Part shown: positions 52,719 through 61,350 of the stretch, in pieces
Numbering within the stretch: position 1 is the stretch's first letter
Layout: each line of letters begins with the position of its first letter
Source: Bradyrhizobium niftali
GTDB taxonomy: Bacteria > Pseudomonadota > Alphaproteobacteria > Rhizobiales > Xanthobacteraceae
Length of the DNA: 64,000 nucleotides
Assembly (NCBI RefSeq): GCF_004571025.1
Contig: NZ_SPQT01000001.1
Span: forward strand, 558,001 to 622,000
Direction of reading: 5' to 3'
Program-made: the position numbers and the translations under genes
The notes under the pieces: generated by a model
Databases searched by the model: none
The model's input: only the letters and a program-made list of their open reading frames with translations
Told to the model about the DNA's origin: nothing

Positions 52719-54935
52719 TCACCTCGCTAGTCGCCGGCGCGCCCCAGCGCGGCCGAACAGCGTTCGGAACGCAGCTGCGATGGTGGAGGCGAACTCGGGA
52801 TCGTTGATGTTCTTGGGGACACGAATGAGCTGACGGTTGGCGGTCTGCCGCACGGACCGCTCCAGCGCGCGGAACAGCGCTGCGTCGGCATCCGGGTCCC
52901 AGAATGGCTGCCCTCGTGCGTCGAGCGCGGAGACGCCGCCCTCGGGCAGGAAGAAGCGCACGGGCCCGTCCATCTGGTTGAGCTTTTCGCCGATCCAGCG
53001 GCCGATGCGCTCGTTCTCTTCCGCCGTGGTCCGCATCAAGGTCACCTGCGGATTGTGGACGTGGAACTTGCGGCCGCGATAGCGCTCCGGGATGGTGTCG
53101 GGCGCGCCGAAATTGACCATGTCGAGTGCGCCGACGGAACCGACATAGGGGGCGCGTGTGCGGATGATCGCACCGAAGCGGTCTTCGGTGGCGGGAAAAA
53201 CGCCGCCCATCAGGAGGTCGCAGACCTCGGTCGTGGTCAGGTCGACGACACCCGCGAGCTGGCCGGTCTCGACGAGCTTCTCCATCGAGCGGCCGCCGAC
53301 GCCGGTGGCGTGGAAGACGAGGCACTCGAAATCCTCGCGCAAATCGGCGGCGATCTTCTGCACGGCCGGCGTCGTCACCCCGAACATGGTGATGCCGATC
53401 GACGGCAGGCTGGCGGCGGTCGCGCGCTCCCTGGCTTCGCGCTGATCGAGGCGCGCCTTCACCATGCCGGCGATGGCATTCGCGCCGTTCGACAGCACCG
53501 CGCGCGAGATCGCGTTGAGCCCCTGCACGTCGGTGACCGAATACATCATCGTGATGTCGGCGGGCCCGACATAGGGCCCGACATCGCCGGAGGCGACTGA
53601 GGAGATGATCAGCTTCGGCACGCCGACGGGCAGGGCACGCATGCCCGGCGCAACGAGCGATGCCGCACCCGAGCCCCCGGCCGTGATCACGCCGGCGATA
53701 TTGCCCTGCCGCCGCAGCCAGTTGGCGAACGCATCCGCCATCGCGGTCACGGCGGCGCCGCGGTCCGGGCCGAACACGGCCGAGCCGCCGCGTCCGTGGT
53801 TGAGCGCGATCTCCTGCGCGGAGACGTCGCAGCTCGCTTGCCTGCCGCTGGTGGAGACGTCGACCAGCCGTGTGCGCAGGCCGCTCTCCGCGATGATGTC
53901 GCGGATGAAGCGCAGCTCGGCGCCCTTGGTGTCGAGTGTGCCGACGACCAGGACCACCGGCGGTCCGGATGTCTGCGCCGTCGCCGGCTCGCGCTTGCGC
54001 CGCGCGGTCTCGTCGAGACGCGCAACCTGCGTCGAGAGCGTGCGTGCGGCGGCTTCGATCCGCGCGATCGGGACCGGCTGCGACCAGCGCGTCGGCAAGG
54101 TGGGGTTGGAGACGTAGATCCGGATCGGCCCGCTCGGCCGCGACGGCTGCGGGACCGGCTTCGCCTCGGCGCCGGCAGCGGGCGCATCGGTATCCGGCTC
54201 GAGCGCCGCATGCAGTCCGACGCCGAGCAGGCGCTGCTGGAGCTCGCGATCGGCGGCAAGCCGCGCCGAATCGATGATGCGGTTGATGCGGCCGTTGACC
54301 ATGATCGCGACATTGCGCGAGACCGCGGTAGCGACGCCGATATTCTGCTCGATCACGAGCACGGCCATGTCGCCGTCCTCGCCGAGCCGCAACAGCATCT
54401 CCTCGACCTGTGCCACGATGACGGGCGCGAGCCCCTCGGTCGGCTCGTCCATGATCAGCAAATGCGGATTGGTGAGCAGCGCGCGCGAGATCGCGAGCAT
54501 CTGCTGCTCGCCGCCGGAGAGCTGGCCGCCGCCATGGTCCTTGCGCTCGGCGAGACGCGGGAAGGTGTCGTAGATGCGCTCGACGGTCCAGGCGCCGGAT
54601 CGCATGCTGCCGGCGAGGCGCAGATGCTCGTCGACGCTGAGCGAGCGCCAGAGACGGCGGCCCTGCGGCACATAGCCGACGCCGAGGCGGGCGATGTGGG
54701 CCGGCGAGCGCCGTGTGACGTCCTCGCCGCGGACGCGGACCGATCCGCCGCTCACGCCCACCAGACCCATGATCGCCTTGCACAGCGTGGTCTTGCCCAT
54801 GCCGTTGCGGCCGACGACGGAGAACACGCCGCTCTCCAGGGAGAGGTCGACGCCTTGGAGCGCGTGCGAGTGGCCGTAGTAGACGTCGAGGCCGCGGACC
54901 TCGAGCGCGGCGGCTGTGCGGCGGGCCTCATTCAT
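52719..54935 (-). CDS. LivF-type ABC ATPase fused to a Tm-1-like (UPF0261) domain
   Basis: 738-residue two-domain protein. Residues 1 to about 240 are a complete LivF-family ATPase: Walker A GRNGMGKTT (42-50), signature LSGGEQQ (139-145), Walker B LLIMDEPTEGL (159-169), H-loop region VLVIEQN. After a Pro/Ala-rich linker (about 245-322) follows a Tm-1-like ATP-binding domain: VVLVVGTLDTKGAELRFIRD, GVITAGGSGAASLVAPGMRALPVGVPKL, SVTDVQGLN, GITMFGVTTPAV, FHATGVGGRSMEKL. It overlaps livG by 8 bases and is the only LivF in this operon, so the transporter must use it. Very unusual coupling of an import motor to a cytosolic domain. Confidence 0.92.
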   Translation of the reverse strand: MNEARRTAAALEVRGLDVYYGHSHALQGVDLSLESGVFSVVGRNGMGKTTLCKAIMGLVGVSGGSVRVRGEDVTRRSPAHIARLGVGYVPQGRRLWRSLSVDEHLRLAGSMRSGAWTVERIYDTFPRLAERKDHGGGQLSGGEQQMLAISRALLTNPHLLIMDEPTEGLAPVIVAQVEEMLLRLGEDGDMAVLVIEQNIGVATAVSRNVAIMVNGRINRIIDSARLAADRELQQRLLGVGLHAALEPDTDAPAAGAEAKPVPQPSRPSGPIRIYVSNPTLPTRWSQPVPIARIEAAARTLSTQVARLDETARRKREPATAQTSGPPVVLVVGTLDTKGAELRFIRDIIAESGLRTRLVDVSTSGRQASCDVSAQEIALNHGRGGSAVFGPDRGAAVTAMADAFANWLRRQGNIAGVITAGGSGAASLVAPGMRALPVGVPKLIISSVASGDVGPYVGPADITMMYSVTDVQGLNAISRAVLSNGANAIAGMVKARLDQREARERATAASLPSIGITMFGVTTPAVQKIAADLREDFECLVFHATGVGGRSMEKLVETGQLAGVVDLTTTEVCDLLMGGVFPATEDRFGAIIRTRAPYVGSVGALDMVNFGAPDTIPERYRGRKFHVHNPQVTLMRTTAEENERIGRWIGEKLNQMDGPVRFFLPEGGVSALDARGQPFWDPDADAALFRALERSVRQTANRQLIRVPKNINDPEFASTIAAAFRTLFGRAGARRRLAR

Positions 54936-55710
54936 GGCCGCCTCCGAGGTAAAGCTCCTGCACCTCGGGATCGGACTCGATCTCCTGCGGCAGGCCTTCC
55001 TTGAAGACGCGGCCGTTGTGCATCATCGTGACGCTCTCGACGACGCGCAAGGCGACGTCCATGTCGTGCTCGATGATGATGTAGCCGATATGGGCGGGCA
55101 GCGAGGTCAGGATCTCGATCAGCTCCTGCCGTTCGGTCGGCGACAGACCCGCGGCCGGCTCGTCGAACAGCACGAAGCGCGGGGCACCGGCGAGCGCGAG
55201 CGCGATCTCGAGCTGGCGCTGCTGGCCATGCGCGAGCTCGGCGACGCGCTGGTCCTTCACCGCGGTCAGGTGCACGGCCTGCACGAGGTTGTCGGCAGCG
55301 TGCATCAGAGCGTCGTTCTGTCCCGGGCGCAGGAACGAGAAGCGTCCGCGCGAGATGCCGCGGCAGGCGAGATAGACGTTGTCCTGCACGGTGAGGCCGG
55401 GGAACAGTGCCGAGATCTGGTAGGTCCGGCGCAGCCCGCGGCGGATGCGTTCATAGGGCGGGAAGTGCGTGACGTCCTCGCCGAAGAAGCGGATGGTGCC
55501 GGAGGAGGGCGGGAAGTCTCCGGTGATGCAGTTGAACAGCGTGGTCTTGCCGGCGCCGTTCGAGCCGAGCACGGCGCGCCGCTCGCCCGGACGCACGGTG
55601 ATGGTGACGTCGGTCAGCGCTGCCAGCGCGCCGAACAGCCGCGTGACGCCGCGCAACTCGAGCGCGGCGCCGGCGCCGACGGCGGAGAGGCGTTGGGCGA
55701 CGCTATCCAT
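54928..55710 (-). CDS. Liv-type ABC transporter ATP-binding protein, LivG family
   Basis: 260-residue ATPase. Walker A GSNGAGKTT, LARGLRRTYQISALFPGLTVQDN-type segment (key RTYQISALFPGLTV), signature-position LAHGQQRQLEIA (variant of LSGGQ, common in LivG), Walker B VLFDEPAAGLSP and IIIEHDMD. ATG 55710 is preferred over GTG 55725. It overlaps livM and the ATPase/Tm-1 fusion gene. Confidence 0.93.
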   Translation of the reverse strand: MDSVAQRLSAVGAGAALELRGVTRLFGALAALTDVTITVRPGERRAVLGSNGAGKTTLFNCITGDFPPSSGTIRFFGEDVTHFPPYERIRRGLRRTYQISALFPGLTVQDNVYLACRGISRGRFSFLRPGQNDALMHAADNLVQAVHLTAVKDQRVAELAHGQQRQLEIALALAGAPRFVLFDEPAAGLSPTERQELIEILTSLPAHIGYIIIEHDMDVALRVVESVTMMHNGRVFKEGLPQEIESDPEVQELYLGGGHE

Positions 55711-56785
55711 GGCCGTGCGCTCCACCCGAACGGCCCGTCGTGGGGCGATGGCTCTGGCGCCAGCGCTGCCACAGGCCGATCACACCGTCCGAGGACCAGA
55801 ATACGATGGCGAGGAAACCGAGCCCGATCAGCAGCCGGAAGCGGTTGCCGTCGAGCCCGAACTTGATCAGGACATCGAGCGCGAAGGTGCGCAGCAGCAC
55901 GAAGATCAGCGCGCCGATGAAGGGACCGATCGGGCGCGTGATGCCGCCGACCACGGCGATGATCAGGACGTCGATGCAGGCGCTGACGCTGACCGAGCCC
56001 GGCGAGATCTGGCGGTAGTTCCAGACCTGGAGCACGCCGGCGAGCGCCGCGACGAAGGAGGCGAAAGCATAGGCGGCGACGCGGTGCGCATTGACGTTGA
56101 AGCCGAGCGCGGCCATGCGGCGCGGATTGTCGCGCACGCCCTGCAGCGCCAGGCCGAACGGCGCGCGGGAGATGTAGTCGACGGCGAAGTAGCACAGCGC
56201 GGCGACCGCGAGCACGACATAGTAGAAGGGAATGTCGGCGCGCCAGTTGACGCCCCAGAAATGCGGCGTCGCGACGGTGTTGATGCCGGTGTGGCCGTTG
56301 AAGATCGCCCAGTTCTGATTGGTGAAGTAATAGAAGGCGGCACCGATCGCGAGCGTGATCATGATGGTGTAGATGCCTTCGGTGCGGACGGCCAGCGCGC
56401 CGCCGAGCGTGCCGAAGATGGTCGCGAGCGCGAGCGCCATCGGGACCGCGAGCCACCATGGCCAGCCGAGGCTGATATTGGTGTTGGCGCTGACGCCGAA
56501 TACGGCGACCATGTAGGCCGCAAAGCCGGCGATGGTGAGCTGCATCAAGCTGACCATGCCGCCATAGCCGGCCAGGAACATGAGGCTCAGCGCCATGGTG
56601 CCGAGGATCAGCGTGGTGGCGAAGATCTCGATCAGGAAGAAGCCGTTGGCGATCAGCGGCATGATCAGGAGAAGGACCGCGACGATCCAGGCGGCGGGAT
56701 TGTCGATCTCCGGCCATGCCCGTGCGGACGGCTGCGCCGTGGTGGCGGGGCGGACGGCAACGCGGGCGTCGTGGGCGAGGGACAT
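55703..56785 (-). CDS. Liv-type ABC transporter permease, LivM family
   Basis: 360-residue inner-membrane permease, about 10 helices. Markers are LSLMFLAGYGGMVSLMQLTIAGFAAY (key AGYGGMVSLMQ, a LivM variant), RTEGIYTIMITLAIGAAFYYF, and GGITRPIGPFIGALIF. It lies 1 bp after livH and overlaps livG by 8 bases. Confidence 0.93.
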   Translation of the reverse strand: MSLAHDARVAVRPATTAQPSARAWPEIDNPAAWIVAVLLLIMPLIANGFFLIEIFATTLILGTMALSLMFLAGYGGMVSLMQLTIAGFAAYMVAVFGVSANTNISLGWPWWLAVPMALALATIFGTLGGALAVRTEGIYTIMITLAIGAAFYYFTNQNWAIFNGHTGINTVATPHFWGVNWRADIPFYYVVLAVAALCYFAVDYISRAPFGLALQGVRDNPRRMAALGFNVNAHRVAAYAFASFVAALAGVLQVWNYRQISPGSVSVSACIDVLIIAVVGGITRPIGPFIGALIFVLLRTFALDVLIKFGLDGNRFRLLIGLGFLAIVFWSSDGVIGLWQRWRQSHRPTTGRSGGAHGHG

Positions 56786-56786
56786 A

Positions 56787-57797
56787 TCAGCGCCTCGCCA
56801 GCAGGCCCTGCGGCCGGATCGCCAGCACCAGCACCATGATCAGGAAGGTCACGACGATGGCGTAGGTCGGGATGTAGACCGAGCCGAGCTGCTCGGCGAG
56901 GCCGATGATGAGCGCGCCGAGCGCCGCACCGGGGATCGAACCCATGCCGCCGACGATCACCACCACCAGCGAGGCGAGCAGGAAGCGGATGTCCTCGCCG
57001 GGGGACAGCGACTGGAAGGTGCCGCCGACGACCCCGGCGATGCCGGCAAGCCCGGCGCCGAACGCGAACACCAGCACGAAGACGAGCTGGATGCGGACGC
57101 CGGTGGCGGCCAGCATGTCGCGATCGTCGACGCCGGCGCGGATGATCATGCCGATCCGGGTGCGGTTGAGCGCGAGCCACATGCCGACGCCGATCACGAC
57201 GGACGCCGCGAAGATCACCAGCCGCACCACCGGATATCGGAGGTAGACCGGCTCGCCCGAGGATTTCACGGCCGTGATCAGTGGCAGGTCCATGGGCCCG
57301 ACCAGCCAGCTCGGGGTCTGGATCTGGTAGAAGTCGCCGCCGCAGGCCCAGAGCATCAGGTCGGCGAACACGATCGAGAGCCCGATCGTCACCATGGTCT
57401 GCCTGAGGTCCTGGCCCTCCATGCGCCGGAACACGATCACCTGTAGCAGCACGCCGACCAGTGCAGTGAGGAGGAAGGCAAGGATGAAGCTGAGGAGCCA
57501 GGAGCCGGTGGCTGTGCTGATGGCGTAGCCGACATAGCCGCCGAACAGATAGAGCGAGCCGTGCGCCAGGTTGACGTTGCGCATCAGGCCGAAGATCAGC
57601 GTGAAGCCGCTCGCGACGAGGAAGTAGAGCCCGCCGAGCGTGACGCCGTTGAAGACGGCGTTGAGGAAGACGCGCTTGCGGCCGATCGCTTCCTCAAGGC
57701 CCGGCGGCCAGACTGCGAAGACCAGCCAGAGCGCGACGGCAATCGCGATGATCACGATCAGCGCCCAGACGGGATGGCGTTCGATGAAACGGCTCAT
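56787..57797 (-). CDS. Liv-type ABC transporter permease, LivH family
   Basis: 336-residue inner-membrane permease. An extra N-terminal helix (VWALIVIIAIAVALWLVFAVW) precedes the LivH pattern GVTLGGLYFLVASGFTLIFGLMRNVNLAHG (key GLYFLVASGFTLIFG). The EAA-type loop is RTRIGMIIRAGVDDRDMLAATGV. First permease of the minus-strand importer, 190 bp downstream of the AraC gene; no separate feature seen in that gap. Confidence 0.93.
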   Translation of the reverse strand: MSRFIERHPVWALIVIIAIAVALWLVFAVWPPGLEEAIGRKRVFLNAVFNGVTLGGLYFLVASGFTLIFGLMRNVNLAHGSLYLFGGYVGYAISTATGSWLLSFILAFLLTALVGVLLQVIVFRRMEGQDLRQTMVTIGLSIVFADLMLWACGGDFYQIQTPSWLVGPMDLPLITAVKSSGEPVYLRYPVVRLVIFAASVVIGVGMWLALNRTRIGMIIRAGVDDRDMLAATGVRIQLVFVLVFAFGAGLAGIAGVVGGTFQSLSPGEDIRFLLASLVVVIVGGMGSIPGAALGALIIGLAEQLGSVYIPTYAIVVTFLIMVLVLAIRPQGLLARR

Positions 57798-57987
57798 GGG
57801 CGCCGCCCGCTTGTGAAGGCAGCGCGCCGAAGCTCCACCGAATGCAGGTCAGACAGCCTTGCAGTGGCTGCTTGCCTCGCCATGAACGTGCGCTCCCGTC
57901 GTCGCGACCATCTCGGGATCGCGTTGCGCTCATCCTAGCCGGGCTTGGAGAGGGACGTTTGATCGTGAGTATCTTTTCGCGCGGCGG

Positions 57988-58815
57988 TCAGGCGCGCAAG
58001 ACCTTGGCGGCGCGACGATAGTCGGTCGGAGCCATCCCCACATTGGCGGCGAAGAAGCGGGTGAAGCCGCTCTGCGAGGAGAAGCCGAGATCGAAGCCGA
58101 TATCGGCGATCGGTGCCTCGCTGGCGACCAGCGCTTCGAGCGCCTGTTCCATGATCAGCGTGTTGAGATAGAGGTTCGGCGTGACGCCGGTCTGGACGCG
58201 GAACAATCGGTAGAAGTGCGGCCGCGACAGGCCGGACTCGCGCGCGATCGTGTCGAGCTCGATCTCGGCGCCGGGGCTCTCCGACATCATCTTGATGCAT
58301 TTGCGCACGCGAAAATCGGTGACGGAGCCGTTTGCCCGCGCATCGCGCGCGGTCTCGGCCTGTTGCCAGCTTTCGTCGTAGCAGATGTCGATCAGCCGCC
58401 GGAGTTCGGAATCGAGGCTGGAGAGCGATGGTGCGCCGCACACCAAGGCGGCGGTCCGCCGGATGTGCTTGTCGAGCGCGACGGTGCGCTTGAAATGCGT
58501 GCGGCCGAAGCGCAGCCGGTCGGAGCCCGGTGCATCGGGCGCAAACCATTCGGGATTGACGTAGAGCACGAAGAAGATCGCGCCGCCGTCGAGGTCGGTC
58601 GGCAGGAAATTATGCGGCTCCCAGGGATTGACGGCAACGACGGAGGTTTCGCTGAGATCGTAGTGGCCGGCGCAGACATCGATGCATGCGGGCATGCCGC
58701 CAACATGGAAGATCAGATGACCTTCACGATGGGCGTGGATATTGAAAGGGCGGTTCAACTGATAAACCGTCGCCCGACCGAACCGGCCGTGGAAGACGGC
58801 GAGCGCACGGCTCAT
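57988..58815 (-). CDS. AraC-family transcriptional regulator
   Basis: 275-residue activator. The N-terminal cupin-like sensor has FNIHAHREGHLIFHVGGMPACIDV and DLSETSVVAVNPWEPHNF; the C-terminal double helix-turn-helix has ARESGLSRPHFYRLFRVQTGVTPNLYLNTLIMEQAL and the AraC closing motif IGFDLGFSSQSGFTRFFAANVGMAPTDYRR (key GFSSQSGFTRFF). It lies between the importer's receptor gene and permease genes, so it very likely senses the imported compound and activates this operon. Confidence 0.93.
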   Translation of the reverse strand: MSRALAVFHGRFGRATVYQLNRPFNIHAHREGHLIFHVGGMPACIDVCAGHYDLSETSVVAVNPWEPHNFLPTDLDGGAIFFVLYVNPEWFAPDAPGSDRLRFGRTHFKRTVALDKHIRRTAALVCGAPSLSSLDSELRRLIDICYDESWQQAETARDARANGSVTDFRVRKCIKMMSESPGAEIELDTIARESGLSRPHFYRLFRVQTGVTPNLYLNTLIMEQALEALVASEAPIADIGFDLGFSSQSGFTRFFAANVGMAPTDYRRAAKVLRA

Positions 58816-58938
58816 GCCTTCCCTCCCGAATGTTCTTGTCTTTTCAGCCAGCGTTCAACAACGCCGCGGAGATTGCAAGAGCGGAGAGCACCCGCGTCAG
58901 CAAGTCGCTCCCCGCTCATGTGCTGTCGATGCGATGCG

Positions 58939-60189
58939 TCAGTATTTCTTACATTCCGGCACGCTACGGCTCGGGAGCCCGATCTTCGAGAACACGGCCG
59001 CATCGTAGCCGAGCGTCTGGTTCACGTTCGGGATCACCTTCACGACCTTGCTGAACAGCGCACCCTTGCCGTCATCGACGACCTCGGTGACGAAGTTGGT
59101 GCCGATCGCCTGACGATTGGAGTCGAGCTTGATCTTGCCGTTCGGCGCGTCGAGCTCGATCTTCGCGAGCGCAGTCCTGAACTTCGACTGGTTGTCGCTG
59201 AGATCGCCATTGACCTCGCGCAGCGCCAGGATCAAGGCCATCGTCGAGCCGTAGTAGTTGGTCGCAAGCAGTGACGGGCTTGGAAAGCGCTTGTTGGGCG
59301 GGAAGGCGTCCTGATAGGCCTTCACGAACTTCTGCCAGCCCGGATCCTCCCAGGTATCGGCCTGGCCGCTCGCTGCGATGGTGCCGATCAGCGCGTTCTT
59401 GGCATTCCCCTTTGACGACAGGATGGTCTGGTCGATCATGATGGAACCTCCCATCAGATGCGCCTTGCCGCCGGCCTGCTGATACTGATTGAGGAAGTTG
59501 ACGGCGTCCGCCCCGCCAAGTCCGAGATAGATGGCATCGACATCGTCGGGCAGCGCGGCGATGACGGAGGCGAAGTCCTTGGTGCCGAGCGGCACCCATT
59601 GCCGGTTGGTGACCTGGCCGCCGGCGCCGCAGAATTCGAGCACGAGGCCGAACACCTGGGTGTAGATGAAGGAGTAGTCTTCGCCCACGGTCGCGATCTT
59701 GCGATACTTCTTTTCGTCATAGGCGTATTTGCCGAGGCCGACCTGCCACTGCGCACCGTCCATGTTGTAGCGGAAGAAGTTCGGGGCAGGATCGACATAG
59801 GTCGTTTCCTGGGCGCCGGACGCCGCATTGATGAAAGTCAGCTCGGGATGGGTCTTTGCAAAGTTCTTTACCGCGATGCCCTCGTCGCCGGAGAGCGGCG
59901 ACAGCAGGATCTGCACCTTGTCCTGCTCGATCAGCTTGCGGACGGCGCGCACAGCCGAATCCGGCGTCGCGTCGGTTGACGCGACGATGAACTCAAGTTC
60001 CTTGTTGCCGATTTTCTTGCCCAGCACGTTGAGTGCCGTCTGATGGCCGCGCATGCCGTCCTCGCCGAGCACCGTGTAGGTGCCTTCGAGGGTTGCGGTC
60101 ACGCCCACCTTGATCTTTTCCTGGGCGATCGCCGCGCCCGAAAGAAACAGGCTGCTCAGCGCGAGCAGCCCCACACTGCATTTCGACAT
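58939..60189 (-). CDS. Branched-chain-amino-acid-type ABC transporter substrate-binding protein
   Basis: 416-residue periplasmic receptor with a signal peptide (MSKCSVGLLALSSLFLSGAAIA, cut before QEKIKVG). The type 1 fold is seen in GVTATLEGTYTVLGEDGMRG, SPLSGDEGIAVKNFAK and PAPNFFRYNMDGAQW. A very strong Shine-Dalgarno GGGAGGAG (60194-60201) lies 4 bases before the ATG. It is the first gene of the long minus-strand series and supplies substrate to the LivH/M/G/F-Tm1 importer. Confidence 0.93.
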   Translation of the reverse strand: MSKCSVGLLALSSLFLSGAAIAQEKIKVGVTATLEGTYTVLGEDGMRGHQTALNVLGKKIGNKELEFIVASTDATPDSAVRAVRKLIEQDKVQILLSPLSGDEGIAVKNFAKTHPELTFINAASGAQETTYVDPAPNFFRYNMDGAQWQVGLGKYAYDEKKYRKIATVGEDYSFIYTQVFGLVLEFCGAGGQVTNRQWVPLGTKDFASVIAALPDDVDAIYLGLGGADAVNFLNQYQQAGGKAHLMGGSIMIDQTILSSKGNAKNALIGTIAASGQADTWEDPGWQKFVKAYQDAFPPNKRFPSPSLLATNYYGSTMALILALREVNGDLSDNQSKFRTALAKIELDAPNGKIKLDSNRQAIGTNFVTEVVDDGKGALFSKVVKVIPNVNQTLGYDAAVFSKIGLPSRSVPECKKY

Positions 60190-60348
60190 TGTGCTCCTCC
60201 CTGTGTCGTCGCTTTGCCGCGCCGAACCGGGCGCGACGCCGGTGGCTCTCGAGCGGCCCCGGCTTTGGAGGGAAGCTAGCCGAAGTCGAAGGCGGTGCCT
60301 GCGTGCGCACCTCTTCTGGTTTGACGGGCAGTCTCATTTTTGAATGCT

Positions 60349-60375
60349 GCGGCGCAAGTGGTGTTGCGGCGCAAT
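60349..60375. promoter_or_regulatory. Direct repeat TGCGGCGCAA x2, possible AraC-type binding site
   Basis: TGCGGCGCAA occurs at 60349-60358 and again at 60366-60375, 17 bases start to start, in the 232-bp region before the receptor gene. AraC-family activators bind direct repeats spaced by one to two helical turns, and an araC gene is the next gene downstream. No other intergenic copy was noticed. Confidence 0.4.
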
Positions 60376-60421
60376 CGGCGGCTGTGTAGCGCCCTGACGC
60401 GACCGCCAGCGTCAAAGCGCC

Positions 60422-61180
60422 TCACACCCAGCCGCCATCCACGATGTAATGCTGAGCGGTACAGGCGGAGGCCTCGTCGGACGCGAGGAAGACGGTGAAT
60501 TTCGCGACCTCGTCCGGCACCAGCCGGCGCTTCAGGCACTGTCGCTGCTGCAGTTCGATCTCGCCCGCCGGCGTCATCCATTTCTCGAGCTGGCGCTCGG
60601 TCATGATCCAGCCCGGCGCGATCGCGTTGACGCGGATATTGTAGGGACCGTAGTCGCGCGCCAATGAGCGCGTCAGGCCGATCACGCCCGATTTGCTGGC
60701 GGTGTAGGCGGCCATGCCGCCTTGCCCCGCGATCCACGACACGGAGCCGAAATTGATGATGGCCCCGGCACGCGCCGCCTTCATGTCCGGCAGCACCGCC
60801 TGCGACGCGAAGAACTGGTGCTTCAGATTCACCGCGACGCGGTCGTCCCAATATTCCGGCGTCATCTCCTCGGTGTTGTGCCGCTCGTCATGTGCCGCGT
60901 TGTTGATCAGGATGTTGATCGCGCCGTGCGCCTTGCGGGCCTCGACTACGCCGGCGCGCAACGCGGCGATGTCGGTCAGGTCGACGCGCTGGAAATGCGC
61001 AGCCAGGCCCTGATCCGACAACTCGCGTGCCAGGCGCTGGCCCTCGTCGGCCTTGATGTCGAAGAACATGACATTGGATTTCTGCTGCGCGAAGTGCCGC
61101 ACGATCGCAGCGCCAATTCCCGCAGCGCCACCGGTGACGAGAACGACCTTGCCGGCAAGGTCGGAATAAACGGCGGCCAT
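60422..61180 (-). CDS. Short-chain dehydrogenase/reductase (SDR)
   Basis: 252-residue classical SDR. The cofactor motif TGGAAGIG (about 16-23), NNAAH (93-97), catalytic Ser146, Tyr159 and Lys163 in YTASK are all present. ATG 61180 is chosen because AGAGGT lies 5 bases before it; GTG 61186 is the alternative. The acidic residue after strand 2 (FFDIKAD) suggests NAD over NADP. It is divergent from the sugar-type importer and could oxidise the sugar it brings in, or belong to the minus-strand pathway. Confidence 0.92.
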   Translation of the reverse strand: MAAVYSDLAGKVVLVTGGAAGIGAAIVRHFAQQKSNVMFFDIKADEGQRLARELSDQGLAAHFQRVDLTDIAALRAGVVEARKAHGAINILINNAAHDERHNTEEMTPEYWDDRVAVNLKHQFFASQAVLPDMKAARAGAIINFGSVSWIAGQGGMAAYTASKSGVIGLTRSLARDYGPYNIRVNAIAPGWIMTERQLEKWMTPAGEIELQQRQCLKRRLVPDEVAKFTVFLASDEASACTAQHYIVDGGWV

Positions 61181-61335
61181 GGGCACCTCTTATGTTGCGT
61201 TGCGGGCGGTGCGAGGCGCCGCCCGGTTGTCCCGCCAACCTTAGCGACTACCGCCGTGAGGTCCATAGATCAGAATTTTAGTTGCGTACCTCAAAAATCG
61301 AAGGCAGGATTGCAGCCAAAGAATAAGAGCCGATC

Positions 61336-61350
61336 GGGAGGAATGTGATG
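61336..61350 (+). promoter_or_regulatory. Shine-Dalgarno deciding the sugar-receptor start
   Basis: GGGAGG at 61336-61341 is 6 bases before ATG 61348 and only 3 before GTG 61345, favouring the ATG. The 167-bp divergent region upstream also has GAGGT (61257-61261) and ACCTC (61288-61292) as a loose dyad. Confidence 0.55.
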
